Source: Onishia taeanensis (GTDB lineage Bacteria; Pseudomonadota; Gammaproteobacteria; Pseudomonadales; Halomonadaceae). From it: DNA of 64,000 nucleotides. The stretch spans positions 354,350 to 418,349 of the forward strand of contig NZ_JABVXC010000002.1 in NCBI RefSeq assembly GCF_013349955.1, written 5' to 3'. Positions 15,880-22,827 of this stretch are shown piece by piece. Position 1 is the first letter of the stretch; each line of letters starts with the position of its first letter. The notes beneath the pieces were generated by a model. That model saw only the letters and a list, made by a program, of their open reading frames with translations, made no database searches and was not told where the DNA came from. A program made the translations under genes and the position numbers.

Positions 15880-17133
15880 GAAACGATCCGCGCGAAAGGG
15901 TGCCATATCAATGGCCGGCGTCTCGCCGTCCATCAGCTCACCGAGCAGGCGCCCGGTCGTCGGCCCCAGCGTGAAGCCCTGATGGCCATGGCCGAAGGCA
16001 AACCACAGCCCCTTGTGTGACGGCGCCGGGCCGATCACCGGCTTCATATCCGAGGTGCAGGGACGGGCGCCCTTCCAGGGCGTGTCGTCGCGCCGGGCCC
16101 CCAGCGGCACCAGCTTGCGAGCCACCGCCTCGGCGGCATCCAACTGATCCAGGGCCGGCGCAGCATCCCGGTTCGCCAGCTCAGCCCCCGTGGTCAAGCG
16201 CACACCGGCGCGCATCGGTGCCAGCAGATAGCCGACCTCGGCATCCATGACCCAGTGATTGAGCGTACGCCCTTCCTGCAGGGCGTAATGCATGTGATAG
16301 CCGCGTTTGACGAACAACGGCAGCCGGTAGCCCAGGCGACTCAGCCAGTCGCCGGACCAGGGGCCCATCGCCATCACTAGCTCAGCGGCCTCCAGAGAGC
16401 CAGCGTCGGTTTCCACCTTCCAGCCATCAGCGCTCTGTTCAACCGACTCGACGCTTGCCTTGACTACCTTGCCGCCCAGCGCCTTGAAAGCCTCGGCATA
16501 GGCCGCCACCAAGCCACCGGGATCGGCGACGGTCCAGCTGTCGCGCCACAGAATCGCGCCGACGATCTCATCGGACAGATCGGGCTCCTGTTCGGCGAGC
16601 GCTGCTCGGTCGAGCCGGTCGTACGTAAGGCCAAACCGTTTGGCCAGAGGGGCCACCTTGGCCAGACGCGCCTCGAAGGCCTCAGGGGTGCGATAGAGCT
16701 CCAGCCAGCCGTCGCGGCTGACCAGCGCATCCGCCCCGGCAGCCTCGATCATCGGCGCGTGCTCCTGAGTGGACAGCGCGATCAGTGAGGCATATTCGGG
16801 CAGAATTCGCGCATAGGGGCCCGGCGCTGAATTCTGCCAATAGCGAAACAGCGAACCGGCCGATTCCAGCATGCCGCTGGGCCGGTAACGGATATCCACG
16901 CGCTGATTTGGCATCACCTGCATGAGGGTCTTGGCATCCCGCGGGAAGGCATAGGGCGCCACCGCTTCGCGCTGAATGATGCCGGCATTGCCAAACGAGG
17001 TCTCGTGGCCCGGCTCCCGGCGATCGACCAGCACCACCGAACGCCCCCGCTTGGCCAAGTGGTAGGCGATCGATACACCGACCATGCCGGCCCCCAGGAC
17101 GATGGTATCGCTGACATCAGGTTTCTTGGACAT
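15877..17133 (-). CDS. FAD-dependent D-amino-acid dehydrogenase-like oxidoreductase (DadA family)
   Basis: A 418-residue DAO-superfamily flavoprotein. The N-terminal Rossmann motif is IVLGAGMVGVSIAYHLAKRG with Asp/Arg at the end of strand two (VDRREPG). It is followed by TSFGNAGIIQ, a DadA hallmark, and the C-terminal FAD clamp FAFGHGHQGFTLGPTTGR. DadA enzymes oxidise D-amino acids to 2-oxo acids and pass electrons to quinones. The substrate cannot be specified, and no dadX racemase is adjacent. The ATG at 17133 follows AGGAG by five bases; an upstream GTG overlaps that site and is rejected. Confidence 0.85.
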   Translation of the reverse strand: MSKKPDVSDTIVLGAGMVGVSIAYHLAKRGRSVVLVDRREPGHETSFGNAGIIQREAVAPYAFPRDAKTLMQVMPNQRVDIRYRPSGMLESAGSLFRYWQNSAPGPYARILPEYASLIALSTQEHAPMIEAAGADALVSRDGWLELYRTPEAFEARLAKVAPLAKRFGLTYDRLDRAALAEQEPDLSDEIVGAILWRDSWTVADPGGLVAAYAEAFKALGGKVVKASVESVEQSADGWKVETDAGSLEAAELVMAMGPWSGDWLSRLGYRLPLFVKRGYHMHYALQEGRTLNHWVMDAEVGYLLAPMRAGVRLTTGAELANRDAAPALDQLDAAEAVARKLVPLGARRDDTPWKGARPCTSDMKPVIGPAPSHKGLWFAFGHGHQGFTLGPTTGRLLGELMDGETPAIDMAPFRADRF

Positions 17134-17313
17134 GCGCACTCCTGACCTTGGGGGAAAACAACCGGCAATTACCGGACCTCCATTCTAGAGCATCTGCCGA
17201 CGCATGCCATGCCGATCCAGGTTGGGCTCAGGGCCTCTGCTCCAGCTGGACGGCTGACGCCATGGCATGGCTCGCGTAAGCTTGGGTGCATTCACTTTCC
17301 CGCCGGAGCTCCC

Positions 17314-17913
17314 ATGACCGATCGCGATACGCGCCATCAGCAATCGATGCAGAAACTCAAGGCCCACGTCGACGACAAGGTGGCCAACGCCACCGAGGAA
17401 CGCGGCTTGCTGATGGTCTTCACCGGTAACGGCAAGGGCAAGACCACCGCCGCTTGGGGCACCGTGACCCGCGCACTGGGCTACGGCTACAAGGTCGGCG
17501 TTATCCAGTTCATCAAAGGGCTATGGGAATGCGGCGAGCGCGAGCGGCTTAACGACGACACCAACCTCGAGGTCGCGATCATGGCCACCGGCTTTACCTG
17601 GGACACCCAGAACCGGGAGAGCGATACTCAGGCCTGCCAGGAAGTCTGGCAAGAAGCCAGGCGCATGCTCGAGGACCCCGAGGTCTACCTGGTGGTGCTC
17701 GATGAGATCACCTACATGATGAAGTACGGCTACCTGGACAGCGCCGAGGTTATCTCTGCACTCGAGAACCGCCCGACAGAGCAGACGGTGATTATTACCG
17801 GCCGCAACGCCAACCGCGAGGTGGTTGCCATGGCCGATACAGTGACCGAAATGCAGGAGACTCGCCACGCCTTCAACGCAGGGCTGAAGGCACGCCGCGG
17901 CATCGATTTCTAG
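17314..17913 (+). CDS. Second corrinoid adenosyltransferase (CobO/BtuR family)
   Basis: A 199-residue paralogue of the cobO product, with P-loop VFTGNGKGKTTAAWG, GFTWDTQNRESD and VVLDEITYMMKYGYLD. It aligns along its length with the 3463-4074 product but differs in the P-loop (GNGKGKTT against GPGKGKSS) and in helix composition. Classical BtuR enzymes look more like this copy. The ATG at 17314 follows CGGAG. It stands alone, away from the cob block, so it may serve salvage under another regulator; no cobalamin aptamer lies in front of it. Confidence 0.9.
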   Translation: MTDRDTRHQQSMQKLKAHVDDKVANATEERGLLMVFTGNGKGKTTAAWGTVTRALGYGYKVGVIQFIKGLWECGERERLNDDTNLEVAIMATGFTWDTQNRESDTQACQEVWQEARRMLEDPEVYLVVLDEITYMMKYGYLDSAEVISALENRPTEQTVIITGRNANREVVAMADTVTEMQETRHAFNAGLKARRGIDF

Positions 17914-18004
17914 GCCACGAACTTTCTCACTGCCTACGGCTCACACATGATGACGCCTTCGCCTCACAGGCCGAGCTGGCCCCATGCGCAAATGGAGACG
18001 ACCG

Positions 18005-18718
18005 ATGAATGCCAAGGGAATCCTCGATCAACTGATGAAGCAGGCCAGCGGCCAAAGCAAATCCAGCGGCGGGTTCGACGCCCAGCAACTGGTCAAAGGC
18101 CTTTCCTCTCAGTTCAGTGGCAATAGCGGCAAGGAAGGCGCTTCCAGCGGTGGCTTCGACGTCAAGAGCCTGCTCGGCGGCGGCGCCATGGGCGCACTGA
18201 TTGGCTCCAAACGCGGCCGCAAGATGGGCGGCAAGGCCCTCAAGTACGGCGCCATTGCTGGCGTCGGCGTGCTGGCCTGGAAGGCGTGGCAGAATCGCCA
18301 AGCCAGCGGCGACTCTGCCCAAGAAGGCGCGCCCATCGACGACCTGAATGGCCAGGCCCAGGAGCAGCGCAGCCTGGAGATCCTGCAGGCAATGATCATG
18401 GCGGCGCGGGCCGATGGCCATATCGACGACACCGAACGCCGCCAGCTTGGTGAACAGATAGAAGCCCTGGGCGCCGACGCTGAGCTACAAGCCTGGGTTG
18501 AACAGCAGTTTCAGGCCCCGCTGGATGCCGAAGCACTGGCCCAGCAGGCCGACTCGCCCCAGGCTGCCCGGGAGATCTATCTTGCCAGCGTGGCGATCAT
18601 CGACGACCAGAACCCCATGGAGCGCGCCTGGCTCGATCAGCTTGCCGCCGCCTTGGAGCTGGACGCCGAGATGCGCGCCGAGCTGGAGCGTCAGGCCCTG
18701 GGTGCCGCACAGGGCTGA
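18005..18718 (+). CDS. DUF533 inner-membrane protein (YebE-like, TerB fold)
   Basis: A 237-residue protein of the YebE/DUF533 family. The N-terminal third is Gly/Ser-rich (GQSKSSGGFD, SSGGFDVKSLLGGGAMGALIGS), followed by a short hydrophobic segment (GAIAGVGVLAWKAW). The C-terminal half (residues about 125-232) is a TerB-like helical domain with IMAARADGHIDDTERRQL, whose acidic pairs are typical. Function is unknown; E. coli YebE belongs to the Cpx envelope-stress response. I use the ATG at 18005, preceded by GGAG. Short degenerate repeats (GCGCTTCxGAxCAG) follow its stop. Confidence 0.82.
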   Translation: MNAKGILDQLMKQASGQSKSSGGFDAQQLVKGLSSQFSGNSGKEGASSGGFDVKSLLGGGAMGALIGSKRGRKMGGKALKYGAIAGVGVLAWKAWQNRQASGDSAQEGAPIDDLNGQAQEQRSLEILQAMIMAARADGHIDDTERRQLGEQIEALGADAELQAWVEQQFQAPLDAEALAQQADSPQAAREIYLASVAIIDDQNPMERAWLDQLAAALELDAEMRAELERQALGAAQG

Positions 18719-18790
18719 ATGACCCGACGCTTCTGAGCAGGCGCTTCCGAACAGAGACTAACGACTAGAACGATTACTAGAGAGCTACCG

Positions 18791-19153
18791 CTAACGATGG
18801 CCGAGCCGATCGAGTAAGGCCGCATCATCGACCACAGGTTCGGTCATCTCGGGCAACACCTCGGCCGGCAGCGCCATGATGCCGGCTTTCTCATGGATAG
18901 TAAGCACCCACTCCTGGCAGCGCCCACAGCGTAGCTTCTCGCCACCGTGCCCCGCGTGTTGATGCTCTAGCTCATCGAAGCCGCCGGCGAACTGCACCGA
19001 CACCTCTGGCCAGAACAGCAGCTTGGTGGCACTGCCATCCGCCCCGCAGCAATCCGCACAATCACAGTGTGCCGCCCCCAGCGGCGCCCCGGTGGCCATT
19101 AGCGTTACCGCCCCGCAGCCACAGTCGCCCTGGTAGAAGGGTCCGTTACTCAT
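18791..19153 (-). CDS. GFA-like (Mss4-fold) zinc protein
   Basis: A 120-residue protein with the cysteine pattern of GFA/CENP-V domain proteins: GDCGCGAVTL, AHCDCADCCGADG and LRCGRCQEW, forming one or two zinc sites on a beta-tent fold. The family includes proteins annotated as glutathione-dependent formaldehyde-activating enzymes, but this function is not demonstrated for most members. The ATG at 19153 follows GGAG; a longer frame to 19267 has no support. No functional link to neighbours is evident. Confidence 0.75.
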   Translation of the reverse strand: MSNGPFYQGDCGCGAVTLMATGAPLGAAHCDCADCCGADGSATKLLFWPEVSVQFAGGFDELEHQHAGHGGEKLRCGRCQEWVLTIHEKAGIMALPAEVLPEMTEPVVDDAALLDRLGHR

Positions 19154-19292
19154 GATGGGCTCCATTGGCCAACAATGATGTTGCCAGTGTGACAGCGACC
19201 GGCCGCGCTCTACCAGCTGACACCTTGCTCGCAGGCAGACGGGAGCATCGAGTTGAAAAGTGCTCAAACGGCGCTTGAAACTAAACGTAAAA

Positions 19293-19321
19293 GGGCCGCT
19301 TCAGCGATGAAGCGACCCAAA
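19293..19321 (-). terminator. Terminator downstream of higBA region
   Basis: An 11-bp stem (GGG-CGCTTCA on one side, TGAAGCG-CCC on the other, one mismatch) with loop GCGA is followed by TTTT on the minus strand and flanked by A-runs on the plus strand. It can terminate in both directions, isolating the cassette region from the GFA gene. Confidence 0.75.
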
Positions 19322-19413
19322 AACTTCGGAGCAGGGTCAGTGGCTACCACTCTTTTATTGCCGGTAGCAATGCGCGCCAGCGCAGCGTAGGTGCGTCCTG
19401 CAGCAGCCAGTGG

Positions 19414-19707
19414 TTAAGCTGCATCGAAGTCCAGGGGATGAATTTCATCAAGATTGACCGTGTTGCGAGCCACCCACAAATCGTACATATCCTGCATCGC
19501 CAACCAGCTCTCAGGTGTACGCCCCAGAACCTTGGATAGCCGAAGCGACATTTCCGGGCTAACACCACTCCCCCCTTTGAGTAGCCGAGACAACGTGGAG
19601 GGTGAAACCCCCAGACTGGAAGCAAGCTGACGGGCACTGATACCGAAAGGCTCCAAGTAGACCTCCCGAATGAATTCACCAGGATGCGGCGGATTATGCA
19701 TAGTCAT
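19414..19707 (-). CDS. higA: HigA-type antitoxin
   Basis: A 97-residue XRE-family antitoxin of the HigA/VapI type. It has the signature opening MHNPPHPGEFIREVYLEP and a helix-turn-helix ISARQLASSLGVSPSTLSRLL. Its ATG shares one base with the higB stop (TAATG), so it is translated from the higB message. It should bind HigB and autorepress at the inverted repeat upstream of higB. Its stop lies within GCTTAAC, an attC-like core motif, as expected for a gene cassette. Confidence 0.92.
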   Translation of the reverse strand: MTMHNPPHPGEFIREVYLEPFGISARQLASSLGVSPSTLSRLLKGGSGVSPEMSLRLSKVLGRTPESWLAMQDMYDLWVARNTVNLDEIHPLDFDAA

Positions 19708-19985
19708 TAGTGATAATCCTCATAATCAAGAATGTAGGCGTTGCCGTCCTGAAACTCGAACGTCATGCGCCAATTTCCGTTAACTCTGACCGACCACCGC
19801 CCCTTATCCTTTCCCATCAATGGATGAAGCCGAAAGCCAGGGATGTCCATGTCCTCCACCGAAGTAGCCGTATCCAGAGCAGCTAACTGCATACGCAGCT
19901 TCTTGGCGTGATCTGGCTGGATGCCAGATGTGCTGCCGGTCGAGTAGAACCGTTTCAGTCCTTTGTGACGGAATGATTTAATCAT
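19707..19985 (-). CDS. higB: HigB-type toxin (RelE superfamily)
   Basis: A 92-residue HigB mRNA interferase with the characteristic start MIKSFRHKGLKRFYSTG and conserved body (HAKKLRMQLAALDTA, GFRLHPLMGKDKGRWSVRVNGNWRMTFEF, closing DYEDYH). Ribosome-dependent mRNA cleavage is known for the family. It precedes higA, the usual reversed order of hig modules. No ribosome site precedes its ATG, and the promoter geometry predicts transcription starting at the ATG itself, so the message may be leaderless. Confidence 0.93.
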   Translation of the reverse strand: MIKSFRHKGLKRFYSTGSTSGIQPDHAKKLRMQLAALDTATSVEDMDIPGFRLHPLMGKDKGRWSVRVNGNWRMTFEFQDGNAYILDYEDYH

Positions 19986-19991
19986 GAAGAA

Positions 19992-20020
19992 ATAATAGCA
20001 TGTTGCGCATCACGCAACAA
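19992..20020 (-). promoter_or_regulatory. higBA promoter with overlapping inverted-repeat operator
   Basis: On the minus strand TTGTTG (20020-20015) and TATTAT (19997-19992) are separated by exactly 17 bp. An inverted repeat, GTTGCG-N5-CGCAAC (20018-20002), covers the -35 and spacer, a natural HigA operator. The start predicted 7 nt after the -10 is the higB ATG. Confidence 0.75.
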
Positions 20021-20024
20021 CAGA

Positions 20025-20117
20025 TCTTAACACCGGAGCACATCGGCGACCTTGAAGTGGCGACAAAGGAGCCACGTAAAGGGCGTCCGGCGGCCGCGAA
20101 CTGCTGCGTCTTGCTAA
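20025..20117 (-). other. attC-like element between the C39-like pseudogene and higB
   Basis: Begins at the pseudogene's end (ATTAGCAAG) and ends at GTTAAGAT just before the higB promoter. The arms (GCAGCAGTTCG near one end, GGAGCACATCG reading from the other) are partly matching. Core sites are degenerate, so this is the weakest but one of the elements. Confidence 0.35.
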
Positions 20118-20529
20118 TTGGATACCTCAATGTACCACTTGGGTTTGATGCGCCCGAAATCCCGGCGAACATTTGATTTCAGTGCCTTTTTGGAGTCTAG
20201 CACCTTTGCCTCGCCATTTTTTCGGACGAACAAAACCCAGTGCCAAAATGGCTTGCCCTGCTCTATTCGCCATTTAATGGCGAATAGAGCAGGGCCTTAT
20301 CTGGCAACTGCTCCCAAGACTCGAATGGTGTTTCTTTGGGAGATACGGAGATACCAAATTCTCGCAGAAGAGTTCGGACGTACTCCGTGTCGGACCAGAG
20401 TGATGTGTCTGATGCGTGAATACCAAGAGCGGAGGCTCTACTTCTGGCCTCAGCATAGCTGAGTCCCGCCAGTGCGGCAGATGCTGCAATGCCACAACCG
20501 GTCACTTCTTCTTGAACGACAACTTCCAT
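20114..20529 (-). pseudogene. Frameshifted C39-like cysteine peptidase-fold gene
   Basis: The frame beginning at 20529 (an ATG at 20553 is also possible) encodes MEVVVQEEVTGCGIAASA..., with a candidate catalytic Cys as in C39-like peptidase folds. It stops early after LPDKALLYSPLNGE. In another frame the same region continues as KWRIEQGKPFWHWVLFVRKNG...VLDSKK...FGRIKPKWYIEV and ends at 20114, supplying the expected His and Asp. Deleting five bases (TATTC on the minus strand) from the palindrome at 20255-20295 restores one continuous frame reading LPDKALLAIKWRIEQGKPFW. The gene therefore appears inactivated by a single 5-bp insertion. It is a cassette member. Confidence 0.8.
20255..20295. repeat. 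Perfect 41-bp palindrome (20-bp arms, 1-bp centre)
   Basis: Two exactly complementary 20-base arms around a single T. It lies inside the C39-like gene at the point where the reading frame breaks. Removal of five bases from one arm gives both the intact frame and an imperfect palindrome, the signature of a templated quasi-palindrome correction. Confidence 0.9.
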
Positions 20530-20533
20530 ATCT

Positions 20534-20619
20534 TTACCAACGCCATCCAGCATGCGTGGCTACGGAATGGAGGCGAAGCCGCAATGTAGTAGACGTCGCC
20601 GTGCCTGGCCTTGTTAGAT
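20534..20619 (-). other. attC-like element between the 89-residue cassette gene and the C39-like gene
   Basis: Starts with ATCTAAC (RYYYAAC consensus) two bases after the upstream gene's stop and ends at GTTGGTA a few bases before the next start. A central GCGGCTTCGCC hairpin is present; the outer arms match poorly. Confidence 0.45.
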
Positions 20620-20621
20620 TG

Positions 20622-20891
20622 CTAGCTACGCTCCTCATCAAGCCTCTTTGCGAACTTGTTTAGCTCGCGAGCGAGCTTTTTAAGGAATTTTGTGTCTGAT
20701 GGAATCTCAAGCTCTGCGTAAGATTCACCTGCTTGCTCGCCAGCATAATGAATCCACGCCGAAGAGTGGTCATAGGTTATGTATAGGCCACTTGGGTTCA
20801 TGGTGAACTTCTTTTCTCTTCCAGGAACTACAACAGTAAAATCTTCCGGAAGTTCTATGTAGTGACCCTTTTGAGTTTTCTGCCTTCCCAC
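20622..20891 (-). CDS. Small cassette-borne protein of unknown function
   Basis: An 89-residue soluble protein I do not recognise. The N-terminal half is predicted beta-rich (HYIELPEDFTVVVPGREKKFTM, GLYITYDHSSAWIHYAG); the C-terminal third is a charged helix (TKFLKKLARELNKFAKRLDEE). It starts with GTG at 20891, with AGGAGG eight bases upstream. Flanking attC-like elements begin two bases after its stop and end about 20 bases before its start. Codon use is more AT-rich than in the surrounding chromosome. Confidence 0.65.
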   Translation of the reverse strand: MGRQKTQKGHYIELPEDFTVVVPGREKKFTMNPSGLYITYDHSSAWIHYAGEQAGESYAELEIPSDTKFLKKLARELNKFAKRLDEERS

Positions 20892-20910
20892 TTCTTATCC
20901 TCCTTTTGCA

Positions 20911-20988
20911 AACTAACGCCTAGGCTCAGCGGCCGCTTTGGAGGCGCAACGCGCCGGAAACGAGGTCCGCTGCAGCCCCTGGTTATAA
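20911..20988 (-). other. attC-like element (78 bp)
   Basis: Reads TTATAAC...GTTAGTT on the minus strand. The arms AGGGGCTGCAGCGG and CCGCTGAGCCT are complementary apart from one unpaired base, with a GGCGCGTTGCGCC hairpin at the tip. An extrahelical base in otherwise paired arms is typical of attC folding. Confidence 0.6.
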
Positions 20989-20997
20989 GGTGAACCT

Positions 20998-21546
20998 TTA
21001 TCCACAGTACACGTAACGACGACAGTTCCAGTCAGACGGGATTTTGTTTTTTTTATAAAGCCAGTGAAAACTGGGATAGAGAACTTTGACTAAAGGTTCG
21101 CCGTCTGTCTCAGAAATGGTGGAAAGCCACGCATGTATGGTATCCATCAGTTGCCCATATTTATGGTAGAAGATTCTGAGGTCGAGAGTACGCTTACGCG
21201 CTTGCTCCGCCACTAGATCGAAAACCTGGGATATCCGATCTATTGCACCGTTATCGGGTGGCCCCTCGGCATATAAAGCCCTAAAGGGGATCTGTTGCCC
21301 TCCCTCAGATACAAAGCATCCATGCTTCGCACCAGCTGGCTCAGATGCGGCATGGAACAGTTCAATCCATTCCTCAAAATCATCGTTTGAGATGCTATCT
21401 CGGAAAAGCTGAATCATGCGAAAACTATTCTCCAGCTTTCGCTGATTCTGGCCTCTGTGATAGGTCAGCAAACCAACCGCACCGCCTACCACACCAAGAC
21501 ATAGCATTAACCAACCCCGAAGCTCTTCGATCAAGGCGATATCCAT
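20998..21546 (-). CDS. Membrane-anchored cassette protein of unknown function
   Basis: A 182-residue protein with one N-terminal transmembrane segment (residues about 12-29, GWLMLCLGVVGGAVGLLTY) followed by a positively charged stretch and a helical cytoplasmic domain (NSFRMIQLFRDSISNDDFEEWIELFHAA, LVAEQARKRTLDLRIFYHKYGQLMDTIHAWL). No catalytic motif is apparent. The ATG lies about nine bases after the core site of the preceding attC-like element and lacks a clear ribosome site. Architecture resembles the cassette gene immediately upstream, though sequence identity is not obvious. Confidence 0.65.
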   Translation of the reverse strand: MDIALIEELRGWLMLCLGVVGGAVGLLTYHRGQNQRKLENSFRMIQLFRDSISNDDFEEWIELFHAASEPAGAKHGCFVSEGGQQIPFRALYAEGPPDNGAIDRISQVFDLVAEQARKRTLDLRIFYHKYGQLMDTIHAWLSTISETDGEPLVKVLYPSFHWLYKKNKIPSDWNCRRYVYCG

Positions 21547-21555
21547 ATGAAATTC

Positions 21556-21609
21556 TTATAACGCTTCAAGCAGAGGCGCCAGCTTCGCTGGCGTCCTGCT
21601 GGCTTGACT
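21556..21609 (-). other. attC-like element (about 54 bp) overlapping a cassette stop codon
   Basis: A nearly continuous hairpin on the minus strand: TCAAGC-AGCAGG-CGCCAGC, loop GAA, then GCTGGCG-CCTCTGCTTGA, ending at GTTATAA. The upstream gene's TGA lies inside it, so the last residues of that protein are encoded by the element. Confidence 0.6.
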
Positions 21610-22153
21610 TTTTATGCGATGACCTAGCATGCCGTATAGGTAGTATATTTTCGCCAACAAGCCGTTTTTTATTGTTTATAATTTCATCCTCAATTGCACG
21701 CAGGTAATTTCCAAAGCTAACGAAGGTAGAAATAAATTCTTCTTGATCTATTTGTCCGTGCTCAAGAAGCATGTAGATCTTCTCCGTTATTTCTCTATTC
21801 CCATGAAACAGCTCAATATGAGTCTCTTGGAGTTCAGGAAAATACAAGCGAACATACATAAGTATCTGCTTGTTAATATCTAACAAGTAGAGCTTATGTG
21901 TATGCTCAGGATCCTCCAATATAGAATTATCACCATGGGTGATATTCCTTATCATCTCAAACCTAACAGCGTGCTTGTTAGATAGATCATTAACTGCAAG
22001 ATACAGCTCTTCTAGTTTTTTCGTGCGAAGTTCAATAGAGTTTCTGCGAGATAGAAACCATTGCGATAGGAAAAACAGCGCTATAGCGACAAACGCACTT
22101 ATTATTGCAGGAAGCATTTTAGACCCAAGAAGTTCTTCCATATTCACATCCAT
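21566..22153 (-). CDS. Membrane-anchored cassette protein of unknown function
   Basis: A 195-residue protein with one N-terminal transmembrane helix (residues about 13-32, MLPAIISAFVAIALFFLSQW), a basic RR boundary and a long helical cytoplasmic domain (RTKKLEELYLAVNDLSNKHAVRFEMI, FHGNREITEKIYMLLEHGQID). It is AT-rich relative to the chromosome. The C-terminal QQDASEAGASA is encoded by the attC-like element. I recognise no domain. It is the first cassette after the best attC candidate. Confidence 0.65.
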   Translation of the reverse strand: MDVNMEELLGSKMLPAIISAFVAIALFFLSQWFLSRRNSIELRTKKLEELYLAVNDLSNKHAVRFEMIRNITHGDNSILEDPEHTHKLYLLDINKQILMYVRLYFPELQETHIELFHGNREITEKIYMLLEHGQIDQEEFISTFVSFGNYLRAIEDEIINNKKRLVGENILPIRHARSSHKKSSQQDASEAGASA

Positions 22154-22162
22154 ACTAGATTC

Positions 22163-22221
22163 GCATAACTGTTAAGCATTTCTTCGCCGTGCGGAGCATG
22201 GCGTATAAATGCTTGTTGGAC
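22163..22221 (-). other. attC-like element, exactly 59 bp
   Basis: Reads GTCCAAC at one end (perfect RYYYAAC) and GTTATGC at the other. Just inside these are perfect complementary arms AAGCATTT and AAATGCTT, with an inner CGCC-TGC/GCA-GGCG hairpin. Length, core sites and secondary structure fit a 59-base element better than any other in this cluster. Confidence 0.7.
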
Positions 22222-22284
22222 TAAGCCGACATCCTAGGTCCGACCATAGCCTTTTGCTTATAAAAGGCACAATGCCGCCGATGA

Positions 22285-22776
22285 TCACGCCAGGCTTTCT
22301 TGTAGCGCTCGCTGCGCTTGATCGAGTTCAAACTGGCTAAACACTCGCACGCCGTGGCGTTCGAGCAGGGCGGCGGTGACGCCTTGGCCGGGCACGCGGT
22401 GGCCGGTGAAGCTGCCGTCGTAGAGGGTGCTGCTGCCGCAGGAAGGGCTGGCTTCGGTGAGAATAGCGACGCGGATATCATGCCGCTTGCACAACGCCAG
22501 GGCCTGCTCGGCGCCGCTTAGAAAGGCTTGGCTGACATCTTCGCCGTCCCGGGCGATCACCCGGGCGGTACCGTCCCAGACACCAGCGCCTCCGCCGCCC
22601 TGGATCTCGGCGGGAGCGCGGGGAGTACTCAGGCCGGCCTGTACTTCGGGGCAGGCGGCCACCAGGCGCCCTTCCCGGCGCCAGCGCTCAAGGGTGGGAT
22701 CATGCAGCGTCTTGGCGCCGCCGTCGTAGCGCACCGGTTGGCCAAGCAGGCAGGCGCTGATCAGTAGTTTTTCCAT
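22285..22776 (-). CDS. DUF523 family protein
   Basis: A 163-residue DUF523 protein with the family's cysteine-bearing motifs: MEKLLISACLLGQPVRYDGG at the N-terminus, VAACPEVQAGLSTPR, and LTEASPSCGSSTLYDGSFTG in the second half. The biochemical role is unknown. Composition matches the host chromosome rather than the cassettes, so it marks the boundary of the array. It shares direction with the HTH-GST gene upstream, with a 51-bp gap. Confidence 0.85.
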   Translation of the reverse strand: MEKLLISACLLGQPVRYDGGAKTLHDPTLERWRREGRLVAACPEVQAGLSTPRAPAEIQGGGGAGVWDGTARVIARDGEDVSQAFLSGAEQALALCKRHDIRVAILTEASPSCGSSTLYDGSFTGHRVPGQGVTAALLERHGVRVFSQFELDQAQRALQESLA

Positions 22777-22827
22777 AAGCGCTAGCCTGCCATGCCATAC
22801 CGGCGCATGGGAATATCCTTTACCGGC

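Larger units (their letters stand above)
19342..22221 (-). mobile_element. Candidate integrase-less integron cassette array (CALIN)
   Basis: Five small transcription-parallel cassettes (22163 to 19342: two membrane-anchored proteins, an 89-residue protein, a C39-like pseudogene, higBA) are separated by 54-96 bp elements that begin at or just after a stop codon and end just before the next start. The elements end in core-like heptamers (GTTATGC, GTTATAA, GTTAGTT, GTTGGTA, GTTAAGA on the minus strand) and several fold into imperfect stems. The genes are more AT-rich than their surroundings. No integron integrase is in the window. TA cassettes such as higBA are common stabilisers of such arrays. 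Confidence 0.6.

Noticed and set aside
20263..20553. A 96-residue intact small protein from the C39-like locus
   Set aside because: The C-terminal YSPLNGE and stop arise inside the perfect palindrome, and the family-like continuation lies in another frame downstream, so a pseudogene is the better reading.
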